Notes under the pieces: generated by a model | The model's database searches: none | Told to the model about the DNA's origin: nothing | Seen by the model: only the letters and a program-made list of their open reading frames with translations | Shown: positions 17,694 to 26,408 of the stretch, in pieces | Position numbering within the stretch: position 1 is the first letter of the stretch | Layout of the letters: each line of letters opens with the position of its first letter | Source of the DNA: Mycolicibacter nonchromogenicus | GTDB taxonomy: Bacteria; Actinomycetota; Actinomycetes; Mycobacteriales; Mycobacteriaceae | DNA length: 64,000 nt | Assembly (NCBI RefSeq): GCF_002101775.1 | Contig: NZ_LQPI01000048.1 | Location: 1-64,000 of the forward strand | Direction of reading: 5' to 3' | Translations under genes and position numbers: made by a program

Positions 17694-17715
17694 CTGAATC
17701 TAACATCAGATTCAG
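17694..17715. promoter_or_regulatory. Inverted-repeat operator between VOC gene and tetR
   Basis: CTGAATCT-N6-AGATTCAG is a perfect 8-bp inverted repeat in the divergent promoter region, 32 bp from either start. This is the classic place for a TetR-family operator that controls the regulator and the divergent gene together. Confidence 0.6.
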
Positions 17716-17747
17716 ATTTGATCCAGACCTGACCAGACAGGAAGTGC

Positions 17748-18395
17748 GTGCCGGTGTCGACCAGCCCCGAGCCGTCCGGCCACCGCGAGCCGCTGCCCAC
17801 CCACCGGGGCCGACGCACCCAGGCTGCGATGGACGCCGCGGCGCGCGCGGTGATCGCCCGCAAGGGAGTCTTGGCCGCCACCATCGCCGACATTGCCGCC
17901 GAGGCCGGCCGATCTGCGGCGTCGTTCTACAACTACTACGACTCCAAAGAGGCGATGGTCCGCGAATGGGCGCTGCGTTTCCGCGATGAGGCCGGCCAGC
18001 GCGCCTCCAGCATGGTGCGGCACGGGTTGACCAACCGCGAGCGGATCGAGCAGGCCACGGCCGCGCACTGGTACACCTACCGCAACCGGCTGGCCGAGAT
18101 GGTCGGCGTCTCCCAGCTGGCGATGGTCAACGAGGACTTCGCCCGGTATTGGGCGGAGATCTGCGCGGTTCCCGTCGGCCACATCACCGAAACGGTGAAG
18201 CGCGCCCAGGCCGAGGGCTACTGCACCGACGACGACCCGGCGTTGCTCGCGGTGGCGATCGTGTCGATGCTCAACCAGTTCTGCTATGTCCAGCTCGCCA
18301 CGCCCCGCGACGACGACGGCCCCGACGATGCCGCGTGTATCCGCACACTGGCCAACGTGTTCTATCGGGCCATCTACGCCGAGGAGAAGTCCTGA
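17748..18395 (+). CDS. TetR-family transcriptional regulator (Rv0273c position)
   Basis: 215 aa. The HTH lies near residues 40-75 (TIADIAAEAGRSAASFYNYYDSKEAMV is the typical helix-turn-helix and following helix). The C-terminal ligand domain is typical for acyl-CoA or hydrophobic-ligand regulators but gives no ligand. GTG 17748 has GGAA upstream. It is followed 2 nt later by a 2-hydroxyacid dehydrogenase gene and then fadE6, so it may head that operon. A palindrome before the gene is a likely autoregulatory site. Confidence 0.88.
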   Translation: MPVSTSPEPSGHREPLPTHRGRRTQAAMDAAARAVIARKGVLAATIADIAAEAGRSAASFYNYYDSKEAMVREWALRFRDEAGQRASSMVRHGLTNRERIEQATAAHWYTYRNRLAEMVGVSQLAMVNEDFARYWAEICAVPVGHITETVKRAQAEGYCTDDDPALLAVAIVSMLNQFCYVQLATPRDDDGPDDAACIRTLANVFYRAIYAEEKS

Positions 18396-18397
18396 AC

Positions 18398-19348
18398 ATG
18401 CGAGTCCTGGCGCACTTCATTCCCGGCCCCAAGGTCGAGGAATTCGTTGCACCCGAGGCTGATTGGCTGGACATCCGGTGGTGCGCCTCCGACGACGACG
18501 ACACGTTCCACCGCGAGCTGCCCGACGCCGAAGTGCTCTGGCATGTGCTGCGGCCACTCTCGGGTGACGACCTGCGCCGCGGGCCGCGGCTGCGGCTGGT
18601 GCACAAGTTCGGGGTCGGCATCAACACCATCGACGTCGACGTCGCGACACAGCGCGGTATCGCGGTGGCCAACATGCCCGGCTCCAATGCCGCATCGGTC
18701 GCCGAGGGCGCCGTACTGCTGATGCTGGCCGTGTTGCGCCGACTGCTGCCGCTGGATCGCGCCACCCGTGAGATCCGCGGCTGGCCGACGGATCCCGACC
18801 TCGGCGAGCAGTGCCGCGACATCGGCGGCTGCACCGTCGGCTTGGTCGGCTTCGGCAGCATCGCCCAGCGGGTGGCGGGGATCGTGGCCGCCATGGGTGC
18901 GCAGGTGCTGCACACCAGCACCCGTGACGACGGCACTCCAGGCTGGCGGCCCCTGCCGGAACTCCTGGCCGCCTGCGACATCGTCTCGCTGCACGTTCCG
19001 CTGACCGATGCCACCCACCAGCTGATCGACCGGGCCGCCCTGGCGCGCATGAAACCCGGGGCGGTGCTGGTCAACACCGCGCGCGGTCCGATCGTCGACG
19101 AAGCCGCGCTGGCCGACGCGCTGCGCAGCGGGCGGCTGGCCGGGGCCGGTCTCGACGTGTTCGCCGTCGAACCGGTGACCGCGGACAACCCGCTGCTCGG
19201 ACTCGACAACGTGGTGCTGACCCCGCACGTCAGCTGGTACACGGCCGACACGATGCGGCGCTACCTGGCTGCCGCCGTCGACAACTGTCGCCGGCTTCGC
19301 GACGGTCTGCCCCTCACCAACGTAGTCAACCAACCCACTGGTTGTTAG
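18398..19348 (+). CDS. D-2-hydroxyacid dehydrogenase family protein
   Basis: 316 aa. NAD-binding motif GLVGFGSIAQRVAGIV near residue 150; catalytic Arg in KFGVGINTIDV region and NTARGPIVDE; Glu in FAVEPV; catalytic His in LTPHVSWYT. This is the D-isomer-specific 2-hydroxyacid dehydrogenase fold (as in SerA, formate dehydrogenase of the NAD type and glyoxylate reductases). The substrate cannot be told. It starts 2 nt after tetR and ends 33 bp before fadE6. Confidence 0.88.
   Translation: MRVLAHFIPGPKVEEFVAPEADWLDIRWCASDDDDTFHRELPDAEVLWHVLRPLSGDDLRRGPRLRLVHKFGVGINTIDVDVATQRGIAVANMPGSNAASVAEGAVLLMLAVLRRLLPLDRATREIRGWPTDPDLGEQCRDIGGCTVGLVGFGSIAQRVAGIVAAMGAQVLHTSTRDDGTPGWRPLPELLAACDIVSLHVPLTDATHQLIDRAALARMKPGAVLVNTARGPIVDEAALADALRSGRLAGAGLDVFAVEPVTADNPLLGLDNVVLTPHVSWYTADTMRRYLAAAVDNCRRLRDGLPLTNVVNQPTGC
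19327..19344. promoter_or_regulatory. Inverted repeat at the hydroxyacid dehydrogenase stop, before fadE6
   Basis: CAACCA-N6-TGGTTG spans the last codons of the upstream gene, about 40 bp before the fadE6 start. It could be an operator for fadE6; coding constraint is an alternative reason for the sequence. Confidence 0.35.
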
Positions 19349-19381
19349 ATTCACTACACGTACACACCGAAAGGCGCCTCC

Positions 19382-21580
19382 ATGCCGATAGCGATCACTT
19401 CTGAACATCAGGACCTCGCCGATTCCGTGCGGTCCTTCGTGGCCCGGGCTGTGCCGTCCGAGCTGCTGCACGCCGCGATGGACAACCCCATCGAGAATCC
19501 GCCGCCGTACTGGCGGGCCGCCGCCGAGCAGGGCCTGGCGGGTGTGCATCTGGCCGAGGAAGCCGGTGGCCAGGGTTTCGGAATCCTGGAGCTGGCGGTG
19601 GTGCTCGCCGAGTTCGGCTACGGCGCGGTGCCGGGGCCGTTTGTGCCGTCCGCCATTGCCAGCACCCTGATCGCCGCGAACGATCCGGCCGCCGCCGAAC
19701 TGAGTGGGCTGGCCGGCGGCGAGGTGATCGCCAGCTACACAATCAATCCGGGGCTGACCGGTACCGCTGCCGGGTCCGGGCTGGTGATCCAGGGTGAGGC
19801 CCGTGCTGTCGCGGCCGCCGCGCAGGCGTCGTTGCTGGTGCTGCCCGTGGCGGTCGACGGCGCCGAGACGTGGGTGCTGCTGCGCGCCGACCAGCTCACG
19901 ATCGAGCCGGTGACAAGCGTGGACCCGCTGCGACCGATCGCGCACGTGCGCGCCGACGGTGTCGAGGTCGACCAGGGCCGGGTCCTGCGGAACCTCTCCT
20001 CGGAGCGTGCCCGCGCGCTGATCTCGACGCTGCTGTCCGCGGAGGCCATCGGCGTGGCACGCTGGGCCACCGACACCGCGGCGGACTACGCCAAGATCCG
20101 TGAGCAGTTCGGTCGGCCGATCGGCCAGTTCCAGGCCATCAAGCACAAGTGCGCGGAGATGATCGCCGACACCGAACGGGCCACGGCCGCCGTGTGGGAC
20201 GCCGCCCGTGCTGTCGACGAGGCGAATGAAAACGGTTGGGACGCCGCGGGTTCGGCGGTACAGTTCGCGACAGCGGTGGCGGCCACGCTGGCGCCGAGCG
20301 CCGCGCAGCGCTGCACCCAGGACTGCATCCAGGTGCACGGCGGAATCGGCTTCACCTGGGAGCACGACGCGGGCGTGTACTACCGGCGGGCGCTGATACT
20401 GGCCGCCTCGTTCGGCTCCCGCGCAGGGTATCCCCAGCAGGTCGTCGACACCGCGACCGCCGGCGGGATGCGCAAGATCGACATCGACCTGGACCCCGAC
20501 ACCGAGAAGTTGCGTGCCGAGATCCGGGCCGAGGTCGCCGCCCTCAAAGCCCTGCCGCATGACGAGCGCACGATCGCGATCGCCGAGGGCGGCTGGGTGT
20601 TGCCCTACCTGCCCAAGCCGTGGGGCCGCGCGGCCGAGCCGATCGAGCAGATCATCATCGAGCAGGAGTTCACCACCGGCCGCGTGCGCCGCCAGGCGAT
20701 GGGTATCGCCGCGTGGCTCATCCCGTCGATCGTGGCGTTCGGCACCGAGGAGCAGAAGCAGCGTTTCCTGCCGCCCACGTTCCGTGGCGAATTGGTCTGG
20801 TGCCAACTGTTTTCCGAGCCCGGCGCCGGTTCAGACCTGGCCAGCCTGACCACCAAGGCGACGAAGGTCGACGGCGGCTGGCGGATCAGCGGCCAGAAGA
20901 TCTGGACCTCGGCCGCGCAGTTCTCCTCGTGGGGAGCCCTGCTGGCCAGGACCGACTCGAGCGCGCCCAAGCATGACGGCATCACCTACTTCCTGCTGGA
21001 CATGAAGGCCGAGGGTGTGACGGTCAGTCCGCTGCGTGAGCTCACCGGCGGGGCGATGTTCAACACCGTGTTCATCGACGACGTGTTCATCCCGGACGAG
21101 TTGGTGCTCGGCGAGGTCAACCGCGGCTGGGAGGTCAGCCGCAACACGCTGACCGCCGAGCGGGTGTCCATCGGCGGCTCCGAGATGCCGTTCCTGGCCA
21201 GCCTGGACGGGTTCGTGCAGTTCATTGCCGACGGCCAGTTCGACGTGGGCGAACAGCGCCGCGCCGGCCAGTTGATCGCCGAGGGGCACGCCGCCAAGCT
21301 GCTCAACCTGCGCTCGACGCTGCTGACCCTGGCGGGCAAGGACCCGATGCCGGCGGCGGCGGTGTCCAAGCTGTTGTCGATGCGGACCGGACAGGGTTAC
21401 GCGGAGTTCGCGGTCGGCACGTTCGGCGGTGATGCCGCTATCGGCGACCGCGACCAGCTGCCCGGCAAGTGGGCCGAGTACCTGTTGATGAGCCGCGCCA
21501 CCACCATCTACGGCGGCACCTCGGAGGTCCAGCTCAACATCATCGCCGAGCGGCTGCTAGGCCTCCCCCGCGATCCCTAA
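19382..21580 (+). CDS. fadE6: Fused double acyl-CoA dehydrogenase FadE6
   Basis: 732 aa, almost the length recalled for Rv0271c (731 aa), and made of two acyl-CoA dehydrogenase domains in tandem. Domain 1 covers about residues 1-365 (QFGRPIGQFQAIKH, QVHGGIGFTWEHD); domain 2 about 385-732 (LFSEPGAGSDLASL, GQKIWTS, TTIYGGTSEVQLNIIAERLLG). Domain 1 lacks an obvious SEPxAGSD FAD motif, so it may be partly degenerate. Acts in oxidation of acyl-CoA, substrate unknown. Its last nine codons plus stop are repeated downstream at 21650-21679. Confidence 0.92.
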   Translation: MPIAITSEHQDLADSVRSFVARAVPSELLHAAMDNPIENPPPYWRAAAEQGLAGVHLAEEAGGQGFGILELAVVLAEFGYGAVPGPFVPSAIASTLIAANDPAAAELSGLAGGEVIASYTINPGLTGTAAGSGLVIQGEARAVAAAAQASLLVLPVAVDGAETWVLLRADQLTIEPVTSVDPLRPIAHVRADGVEVDQGRVLRNLSSERARALISTLLSAEAIGVARWATDTAADYAKIREQFGRPIGQFQAIKHKCAEMIADTERATAAVWDAARAVDEANENGWDAAGSAVQFATAVAATLAPSAAQRCTQDCIQVHGGIGFTWEHDAGVYYRRALILAASFGSRAGYPQQVVDTATAGGMRKIDIDLDPDTEKLRAEIRAEVAALKALPHDERTIAIAEGGWVLPYLPKPWGRAAEPIEQIIIEQEFTTGRVRRQAMGIAAWLIPSIVAFGTEEQKQRFLPPTFRGELVWCQLFSEPGAGSDLASLTTKATKVDGGWRISGQKIWTSAAQFSSWGALLARTDSSAPKHDGITYFLLDMKAEGVTVSPLRELTGGAMFNTVFIDDVFIPDELVLGEVNRGWEVSRNTLTAERVSIGGSEMPFLASLDGFVQFIADGQFDVGEQRRAGQLIAEGHAAKLLNLRSTLLTLAGKDPMPAAAVSKLLSMRTGQGYAEFAVGTFGGDAAIGDRDQLPGKWAEYLLMSRATTIYGGTSEVQLNIIAERLLGLPRDP

Positions 21581-21590
21581 CCCCCCACCC

Positions 21591-21650
21591 GCGAGCAGAC
21601 GTGAAAGCCCCCTTTTCCTAGTGGAATTGGGGGCTTTCGCGTCTGCTCGC
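21591..21650. terminator. Large palindrome after fadE6 (hairpin 1)
   Basis: Arms 21591-21612 and 21629-21650 are 22 nt each and pair throughout with one G-U, around a 16-nt loop. It lies 10 bp after the fadE6 stop and 126 bp from the convergent fadD2 stop. It probably stops transcription in both directions; there is no long T-tract. Confidence 0.6.
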
Positions 21651-21679
21651 GGCTGTTAGGGCTCCCCTGCGATCCCTAA
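21650..21679 (+). repeat. Duplicated 3' tail of fadE6 (codon frame and stop kept)
   Basis: This 30-mer matches 21551-21580, the last nine codons and stop of fadE6, at 27 of 30 positions. Read in the same register it gives RLLGLPCDP and TAA against RLLGLPRDP and TAA. Two of the three differences are synonymous, which suggests a coding origin, either a tandem duplication or the remnant of a second gene. Confidence 0.75.
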
Positions 21680-21681
21680 GC

Positions 21682-21742
21682 CGCGAGATCCCACTCACGC
21701 AGGTCGCTACTCGAACGTTTCCTGCGTGAGTGGGATCTCGCG
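21682..21742. terminator. Large palindrome between fadE6 and fadD2 (hairpin 2)
   Basis: Arms 21682-21703 and 21721-21742 form a perfect 22-bp inverted repeat with a 17-nt loop. It is independent of hairpin 1 in sequence apart from the shared GCGAG edge. It probably terminates fadD2 and fadE6 transcripts. Confidence 0.6.
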
Positions 21743-21772
21743 ATAAAGCTCGCGATAAAGCTCGCGATAAAG
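21737..21772. repeat. Three perfect tandem copies of a 12-mer
   Basis: CTCGCGATAAAG is repeated at 21737, 21749 and 21761. The first copy overlaps the end of hairpin 2, and the array ends 3 bp before the fadD2 stop codon. Likely a slippage array; copy number may vary between strains. Confidence 0.9.
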
Positions 21773-21775
21773 GTC

Positions 21776-23446
21776 CTACAGGTCACGGAGTTCGCGCTTG
21801 AGGATCTTGCCGGTGGGGTTCCGCGGCAGCTCGTCGAGGAAGACCACCTCGCGCGGCACCTTGTAGCGCGCCAGGTGCTCCTTCACATAGACCTTGATGG
21901 CGTCCTCGTCGACGGTGGAGCCTTCCTTCTTCACCACGAAGGCCTTCAGCCGAGCGCCCCACTCCTTATCCTCGACGCCCAAGGCCGTCGCCTCGATCAC
22001 GTCGGGATGCCCGCTGATCAGGTCCTCGACCTCAGCAGGGAAGACGTTCTCGCCGCCGGAGACGATCATCTCGTCGTCGCGACCGCTGACGTAGAGCAGC
22101 CCGCGCTCATCGAAGTAGCCGACGTCACCCGACGACAGCAGTCCATCGATGATCTGCTTGCCGCCGCCGCCGGTGTAGCCCTCGAACGGGAAGAAGTTGC
22201 CGACGAAGATCCGCCCGACCTGACCCTGCGGCACCTCGTTGCCGTCGTCGTCGAGGATCCTGACCTTGACGCCCTTGACCACCTGTCCCACCGTCGCGGG
22301 GTTGTACTGCAGGTCGGAGGGTTCGGCGATGGTGGCAAACGCGACCTCGGTGGAGCCGTACATGTTGTAGATGACCGGCCCCAGGTCCTTCATGGCCCGC
22401 GTCGCCAGCTCGGCGCCGAGCTGCGAGCCGGAGACGAACACGATCCGCAGGTTCGACAGGTCCGGCTTGGGACTGGTCTTCTCCAGCTGGTCCAGGATCC
22501 GCGACAGCATCACCGGGACGACGACCACGCCGGTCACCTTGTGCTTCTCCAGGTCCTCGAGCACGGTGGCCGGTTTGAAGCGGCGCCGCAGCACCAGTGT
22601 CGAGCCGAAGAACATGGCCAGCGTGCCGTGCAGGTAGCCCAGCGCATGGAACATCGGCGACGGCAACGACGTCACCTCACCGGCACGGAACGGAACGTGC
22701 GACAGGATGCCGCCGATCGGCGCCAGCGTGGGCGGCGTGCTGCGGTTGGCGCCCTTGGGCGTGCCGGTGGTGCCGGAGGTCAGGATGATGATCGAGGCGT
22801 GCTTGGTTACCTTCGGCGCCGGCGCCTTGCTGCTGCGCGCGATCAGCTGCGCCAGGGTCTCGTCGGTGCTGCCCGACGGCTCGTCGGTGTCCGGGTTGAC
22901 GCCCAGGGCCCGCAATTTGCCCAGCACCGGGTCGGCCTGCGCCACGGCGGCGGTGTACTCGTCGTCGTAGATGATCAGCTTGGCGCCTTCGCGTTCGGAG
23001 ACGTCCTTGATCTGCGGTCCGGAGAACTCGCTGTTGAGCAGGATCAGCCGAGCGCCCACCCGCGCGCAGCCATAGTTGGCGATCAGGAACCAGCGGTGGT
23101 TGCGCGCCAGGATCGCCACTCCGTCGCCGCCACGGACCCCCATCGCGAGCAGGCCGTTGGCCACCGCGTTGACGGCATCGTCGAGTTCTTTGAACGTGAT
23201 GCTGCCGTCGTCGTCGATCACTGCGACACCGTTCGGGTCACGACGTGCATTGAGCGCAGGAATCATCCCCAACTCGCCCCAGCGTGCTCCATCGGAGAGT
23301 GCGCTGGCGATGACCCGTGGGGACTCCAGCTTCAAAGCGCCGGACTCCAGGATCTTGCGCAGGTAATGCAACTCGGCGCCACCGCGTTCGATGTAGCGAC
23401 CGAGCTTGTTGACAGCCTGGCTGGGCAGGTCAGTGAGCTTAGCCAT
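21776..23446 (-). CDS. fadD2: Fatty-acid-CoA ligase FadD2
   Basis: 556 aa, ANL-superfamily acyl-CoA synthetase. AMP-binding P-loop ILTSGTTGTPKGANRS near residue 222; YGSTEVA; the hinge region SGDVGYFDERGLLYVSGRDDEMIVSGGENVFP; C-terminal catalytic lysine in NPTGKILKREL. Matches Rv0270 in position, length (560 aa recalled) and opposite orientation to its neighbours. Divergent from the polymerase-domain gene across 67 bp. Confidence 0.92.
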   Translation of the reverse strand: MAKLTDLPSQAVNKLGRYIERGGAELHYLRKILESGALKLESPRVIASALSDGARWGELGMIPALNARRDPNGVAVIDDDGSITFKELDDAVNAVANGLLAMGVRGGDGVAILARNHRWFLIANYGCARVGARLILLNSEFSGPQIKDVSEREGAKLIIYDDEYTAAVAQADPVLGKLRALGVNPDTDEPSGSTDETLAQLIARSSKAPAPKVTKHASIIILTSGTTGTPKGANRSTPPTLAPIGGILSHVPFRAGEVTSLPSPMFHALGYLHGTLAMFFGSTLVLRRRFKPATVLEDLEKHKVTGVVVVPVMLSRILDQLEKTSPKPDLSNLRIVFVSGSQLGAELATRAMKDLGPVIYNMYGSTEVAFATIAEPSDLQYNPATVGQVVKGVKVRILDDDGNEVPQGQVGRIFVGNFFPFEGYTGGGGKQIIDGLLSSGDVGYFDERGLLYVSGRDDEMIVSGGENVFPAEVEDLISGHPDVIEATALGVEDKEWGARLKAFVVKKEGSTVDEDAIKVYVKEHLARYKVPREVVFLDELPRNPTGKILKRELRDL

Positions 23447-23513
23447 GGGACAACCTTATGTGACGCAGATCGCCGTCGGGCGGCGGATGGCGGCCTCTCA
23501 CTAACATGACCTC

Positions 23514-24737
23514 ATGGCCGGCGGGATGTCGCTGGAGGTCGCGGGACACCGGGTGGCGGTCACCCACCCGGAGAAGTTGGTGTTTCCCGGCGGACCAGGC
23601 TCCACCCCGCGTACCAAGATCGAGTTGATCCGCTACTACCTGTCGGTGGCCGACGGTGCGCTGCGCGGGGTGGCCGGGCGGCCGATGATCCTCAAACGCT
23701 TCGTGCACGGCATCGACGCCGAGGCCATCTTTCAGAAGCGTGCTCCGGCCAGCCGCCCGGAGTGGGTGTCGGTCGCAGAACTGCGCTACGCGTCCGGCCG
23801 GTCGGCGCAGGAAGTCGTCATCGACGATGCCGCCGGGCTGGCCTGGGTGATCAACCTGGGCTGTGTGGATCTCAACCCACACCCGGTGCTCGCCGGCGAC
23901 CTCGACCATCCCGACGAGCTGCGGGTCGACCTCGACCCGATGCCGGGCGTCGGCTGGCCGGAGATCGTCGAGGTGACCCTCCTGGCGCGCGAAGTACTGG
24001 CCGATCACGGTCTGACGGCGTGGCCGAAGACGTCCGGCTCACGCGGCATGCACATCTACGCGCGGATCGCACCGCACTGGGAGTTCGCGCAGGTGCGACT
24101 GGCCGCTCAGGCGGTGGCCCGCGAAATCGAAAGACGCGCACCACAGTTGGCCACCAGCCGGTGGTGGAAAGAGGAACGGCACGGCGTCTTCGTGGACTTC
24201 AACCAGAACGCCAAGGACCGCACCGTGGCCTCGGCGTACTCGGTGCGGGCCACTGCGGACGCTCGGGTGTCGACGCCGCTGCATTGGGACGAGGTGGCCA
24301 CCGTGGACCCGGCGTCATTCACGATGGACACGGTGCCGGACCGCCTCGCCCAGATCGGTGACCCCTGGGCGGGCATCAATGACACCGCCGGCGGGCTGGA
24401 GTCGCTGTTGGAGCTGGCCGCCGAGCAGGGCCCGGCCCCCAAGGCGCCGCGCGGCTCGCGCAAAAGTGTTGACGGCCGCCGTACCTCACCGCTGCCGCTG
24501 ATCGAGATCGCCCGCACCAAGACTCGTGACGAGGCGATGGCGGCCCTCGACGTCTGGCGGGACCGGCACGCCGCAGCGGCGAAACAGCTGGCGCCCGAGG
24601 ATGTTCTGCTCGACAGTATGCGCGGCCCGAGTTCGATCTGGTATCGGGTCCGGATCAACCTGCAGCACGTCGCGCAGGCGCAGCGCCCGCCCCAGGAAGA
24701 GCTGATCGCCGACTACAGCCCGTGGCCTCGCAGGTAG
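23514..24737 (+). CDS. LigD-type polymerase/primase domain protein (Rv0269c family)
   Basis: 407 aa with the archaeo-eukaryotic primase fold found in the polymerase part of LigD, standing alone without ligase or nuclease parts. Metal-binding DLD is visible in ELRVDLDPMPG (about residue 144), followed by KTSGSRGMHIYARI and a later VFVDFNQNAKDRTVASAYSVR, all family signatures. Such stand-alone primase-polymerases act in mycobacterial DNA repair or gap filling. ATG 23514 or ATG 23529 could start. The 3' end overlaps the convergent fadD gene by 25 bp. Confidence 0.88.
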   Translation: MAGGMSLEVAGHRVAVTHPEKLVFPGGPGSTPRTKIELIRYYLSVADGALRGVAGRPMILKRFVHGIDAEAIFQKRAPASRPEWVSVAELRYASGRSAQEVVIDDAAGLAWVINLGCVDLNPHPVLAGDLDHPDELRVDLDPMPGVGWPEIVEVTLLAREVLADHGLTAWPKTSGSRGMHIYARIAPHWEFAQVRLAAQAVAREIERRAPQLATSRWWKEERHGVFVDFNQNAKDRTVASAYSVRATADARVSTPLHWDEVATVDPASFTMDTVPDRLAQIGDPWAGINDTAGGLESLLELAAEQGPAPKAPRGSRKSVDGRRTSPLPLIEIARTKTRDEAMAALDVWRDRHAAAAKQLAPEDVLLDSMRGPSSIWYRVRINLQHVAQAQRPPQEELIADYSPWPRR

Positions 24738-26377
24738 CTCTGCCGGCCGTAGGCGGCGAACTCGGCGTCCAGCGCACGCTTGTCGTCGTGGGTCATCCGG
24801 GTGTACTCCGGGGTTCCCCGGCCCGCCCAGCGGTATACCGGCTCGTCGGTGTGCCAACACTGCGCCTGCAGTTCGCGTTTGAGCACCTTGTTCGAGCCGG
24901 TGACCGGCAGGCCGGCCGAGACCCGCAGAAATCGTGGAAACCCCTTGCTCCCCAGGTCGGGCTGGGCGGCCAGATACTCGGCGAAGGCGGCGGCGTCGAA
25001 GCTGTCGGGGTCGCCCACCTCGACAGCGCCCATCACCCGGTCGCCGGAGCGCGGGTCGGGTACCGCGTAGACGGCGGCACTGATTACCAGCGGATGCCGG
25101 CGCAGGATCTGCTCGGTGGTCAGCGCGGAGATGTTCTCGCCGTCGACCCGGATCCAGTCGCCCCGGCGGCCGGCGAAGTACAGGAAGCTGGCCTCGTCGC
25201 GATAGCCCAGGTCGCCGGTCCAGTACCAGCCGTCGCGGATCTTCTCTGAATCCGCGGCGTCGTTCTTGTAATAGCCCTCGAAGTCACGGGCCCCGGTCTT
25301 GTCGACGATCTCGCCGACCGCCTCGTCGGCGTTGGTCACCCGCCCGTGCTCGTCGAGGATCGCGATGGCGCATTCGGCGCGGGTCTGCGGGTCGACGATC
25401 GCGATGCCGGCGTGCGCCGGACGGCCCAGCGCTCCCGGCGGTGCCGCCGGGTCGGGTATCGCCGCGTTGCCGCCCTCGCTGGAGCCGTAACCCTCATGCA
25501 GGACAGCGCCGAACCGGCGAAGGAACTCCGCCTGATCCTGCGGTGACGCCTCGGTCCCGAAGCCGCGCACCAGGACGTTATCGGCGTCGTCGGGCTGTTC
25601 GGGGGTGGCCAGGAGGTAGCCCAGCGCCTTGCCCACGTAGGTGAAGTACGTCGCCCCGAAGTAGCGCACGTCGGACAGGAATTGCGACGCCGAGAACTTG
25701 GGTGTCAGACAGATGGTGGCGCCGTTGGCCAGCGCGGGCGCCCACAGCGCCATGATCGCGTTGCCGTGAAACAGCGGCATGCAGCAGTAGTCGACGTCGT
25801 CGCGCACATGGCCGAACTTCGCGGTGGCCGTCTCGGCGATCCGGACCAGCCGGCCCTGGCTGCACTTGACCGCCTTGGAGGCACCCGTGGTTCCCGAGGT
25901 GAACAGCAGCAACAGCAGCGATTCCGTTCCCACCCCGTCGGCGGCTGCCGGCTCCACCCGATGGTCATCGACCAGCGCGGCGTACCCGGGCTCGTCGATC
26001 ACCAGGAAGCGTCCGGGGTCCAGGCCGTGATCCAGGCCGGTCAGTCGCTCCATCCCGACGGTGTCGGTGACGATCAGCTGACAGTCCGCATGCCGGATCT
26101 CCGCAGCCATCTCGGCGTCGCCGCGAGTGGGGTTGATCCCAACCACCACCCCGCCGGACAGCGCTGCGGCGCCCAGCCAGAAAATGTAATCCGGCACGTT
26201 GTCCAGCAGTACGCCGATGTGAAACGGTCCATCCCGGCGCAACGACGACGCCAATGCGGCACGCGCGGCAGACTCACGCACCACCTGGTCCCACGTCCAA
26301 TCCCGTTGCCGGGTGCGCAAGCCCAGACGCGAGTCACCGAGGCGCTCGAGCAGCATCCCCGCGATGTCAGTGCGCAT
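24713..26377 (-). CDS. Acyl-CoA synthetase of the FadD1/FadD17 kind
   Basis: 554 aa ANL enzyme. P-loop LFTSGTTGASKAVKCSQ near residue 160; YGSSEGG; WTGDLGYRD; GRRGDWIRVDGENIS; C-terminal GSNKVLKREL containing the catalytic lysine. It is the last gene of a four-gene minus-strand cassette (acyl-CoA dehydrogenase, phosphotransferase, SDR, this gene) for activation and oxidation of a carboxylic acid of unknown structure. Not part of the M. tuberculosis backbone at this place as far as I recall. Confidence 0.88.
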   Translation of the reverse strand: MRTDIAGMLLERLGDSRLGLRTRQRDWTWDQVVRESAARAALASSLRRDGPFHIGVLLDNVPDYIFWLGAAALSGGVVVGINPTRGDAEMAAEIRHADCQLIVTDTVGMERLTGLDHGLDPGRFLVIDEPGYAALVDDHRVEPAAADGVGTESLLLLLFTSGTTGASKAVKCSQGRLVRIAETATAKFGHVRDDVDYCCMPLFHGNAIMALWAPALANGATICLTPKFSASQFLSDVRYFGATYFTYVGKALGYLLATPEQPDDADNVLVRGFGTEASPQDQAEFLRRFGAVLHEGYGSSEGGNAAIPDPAAPPGALGRPAHAGIAIVDPQTRAECAIAILDEHGRVTNADEAVGEIVDKTGARDFEGYYKNDAADSEKIRDGWYWTGDLGYRDEASFLYFAGRRGDWIRVDGENISALTTEQILRRHPLVISAAVYAVPDPRSGDRVMGAVEVGDPDSFDAAAFAEYLAAQPDLGSKGFPRFLRVSAGLPVTGSNKVLKRELQAQCWHTDEPVYRWAGRGTPEYTRMTHDDKRALDAEFAAYGRQSYLRGHGL

Positions 26378-26408
26378 CAGCCGCCATCAGCCGAGGCTAT
26401 CGCGGGCG

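Noticed and set aside
18374-20806. 810-codon minus-strand open frame opposite the hydroxyacid dehydrogenase and fadE6 genes
   Set aside because: Antisense shadow of GC-rich coding DNA; the plus-strand proteins have clear family motifs, and this one has none. The same holds for other long frames at 6228-8132, 13594-15228, 35701-37266 and 52148-53611.
21737-21772. Triple 12-mer as a CRISPR remnant
   Set aside because: Units are directly adjacent without spacers and there are no cas genes.
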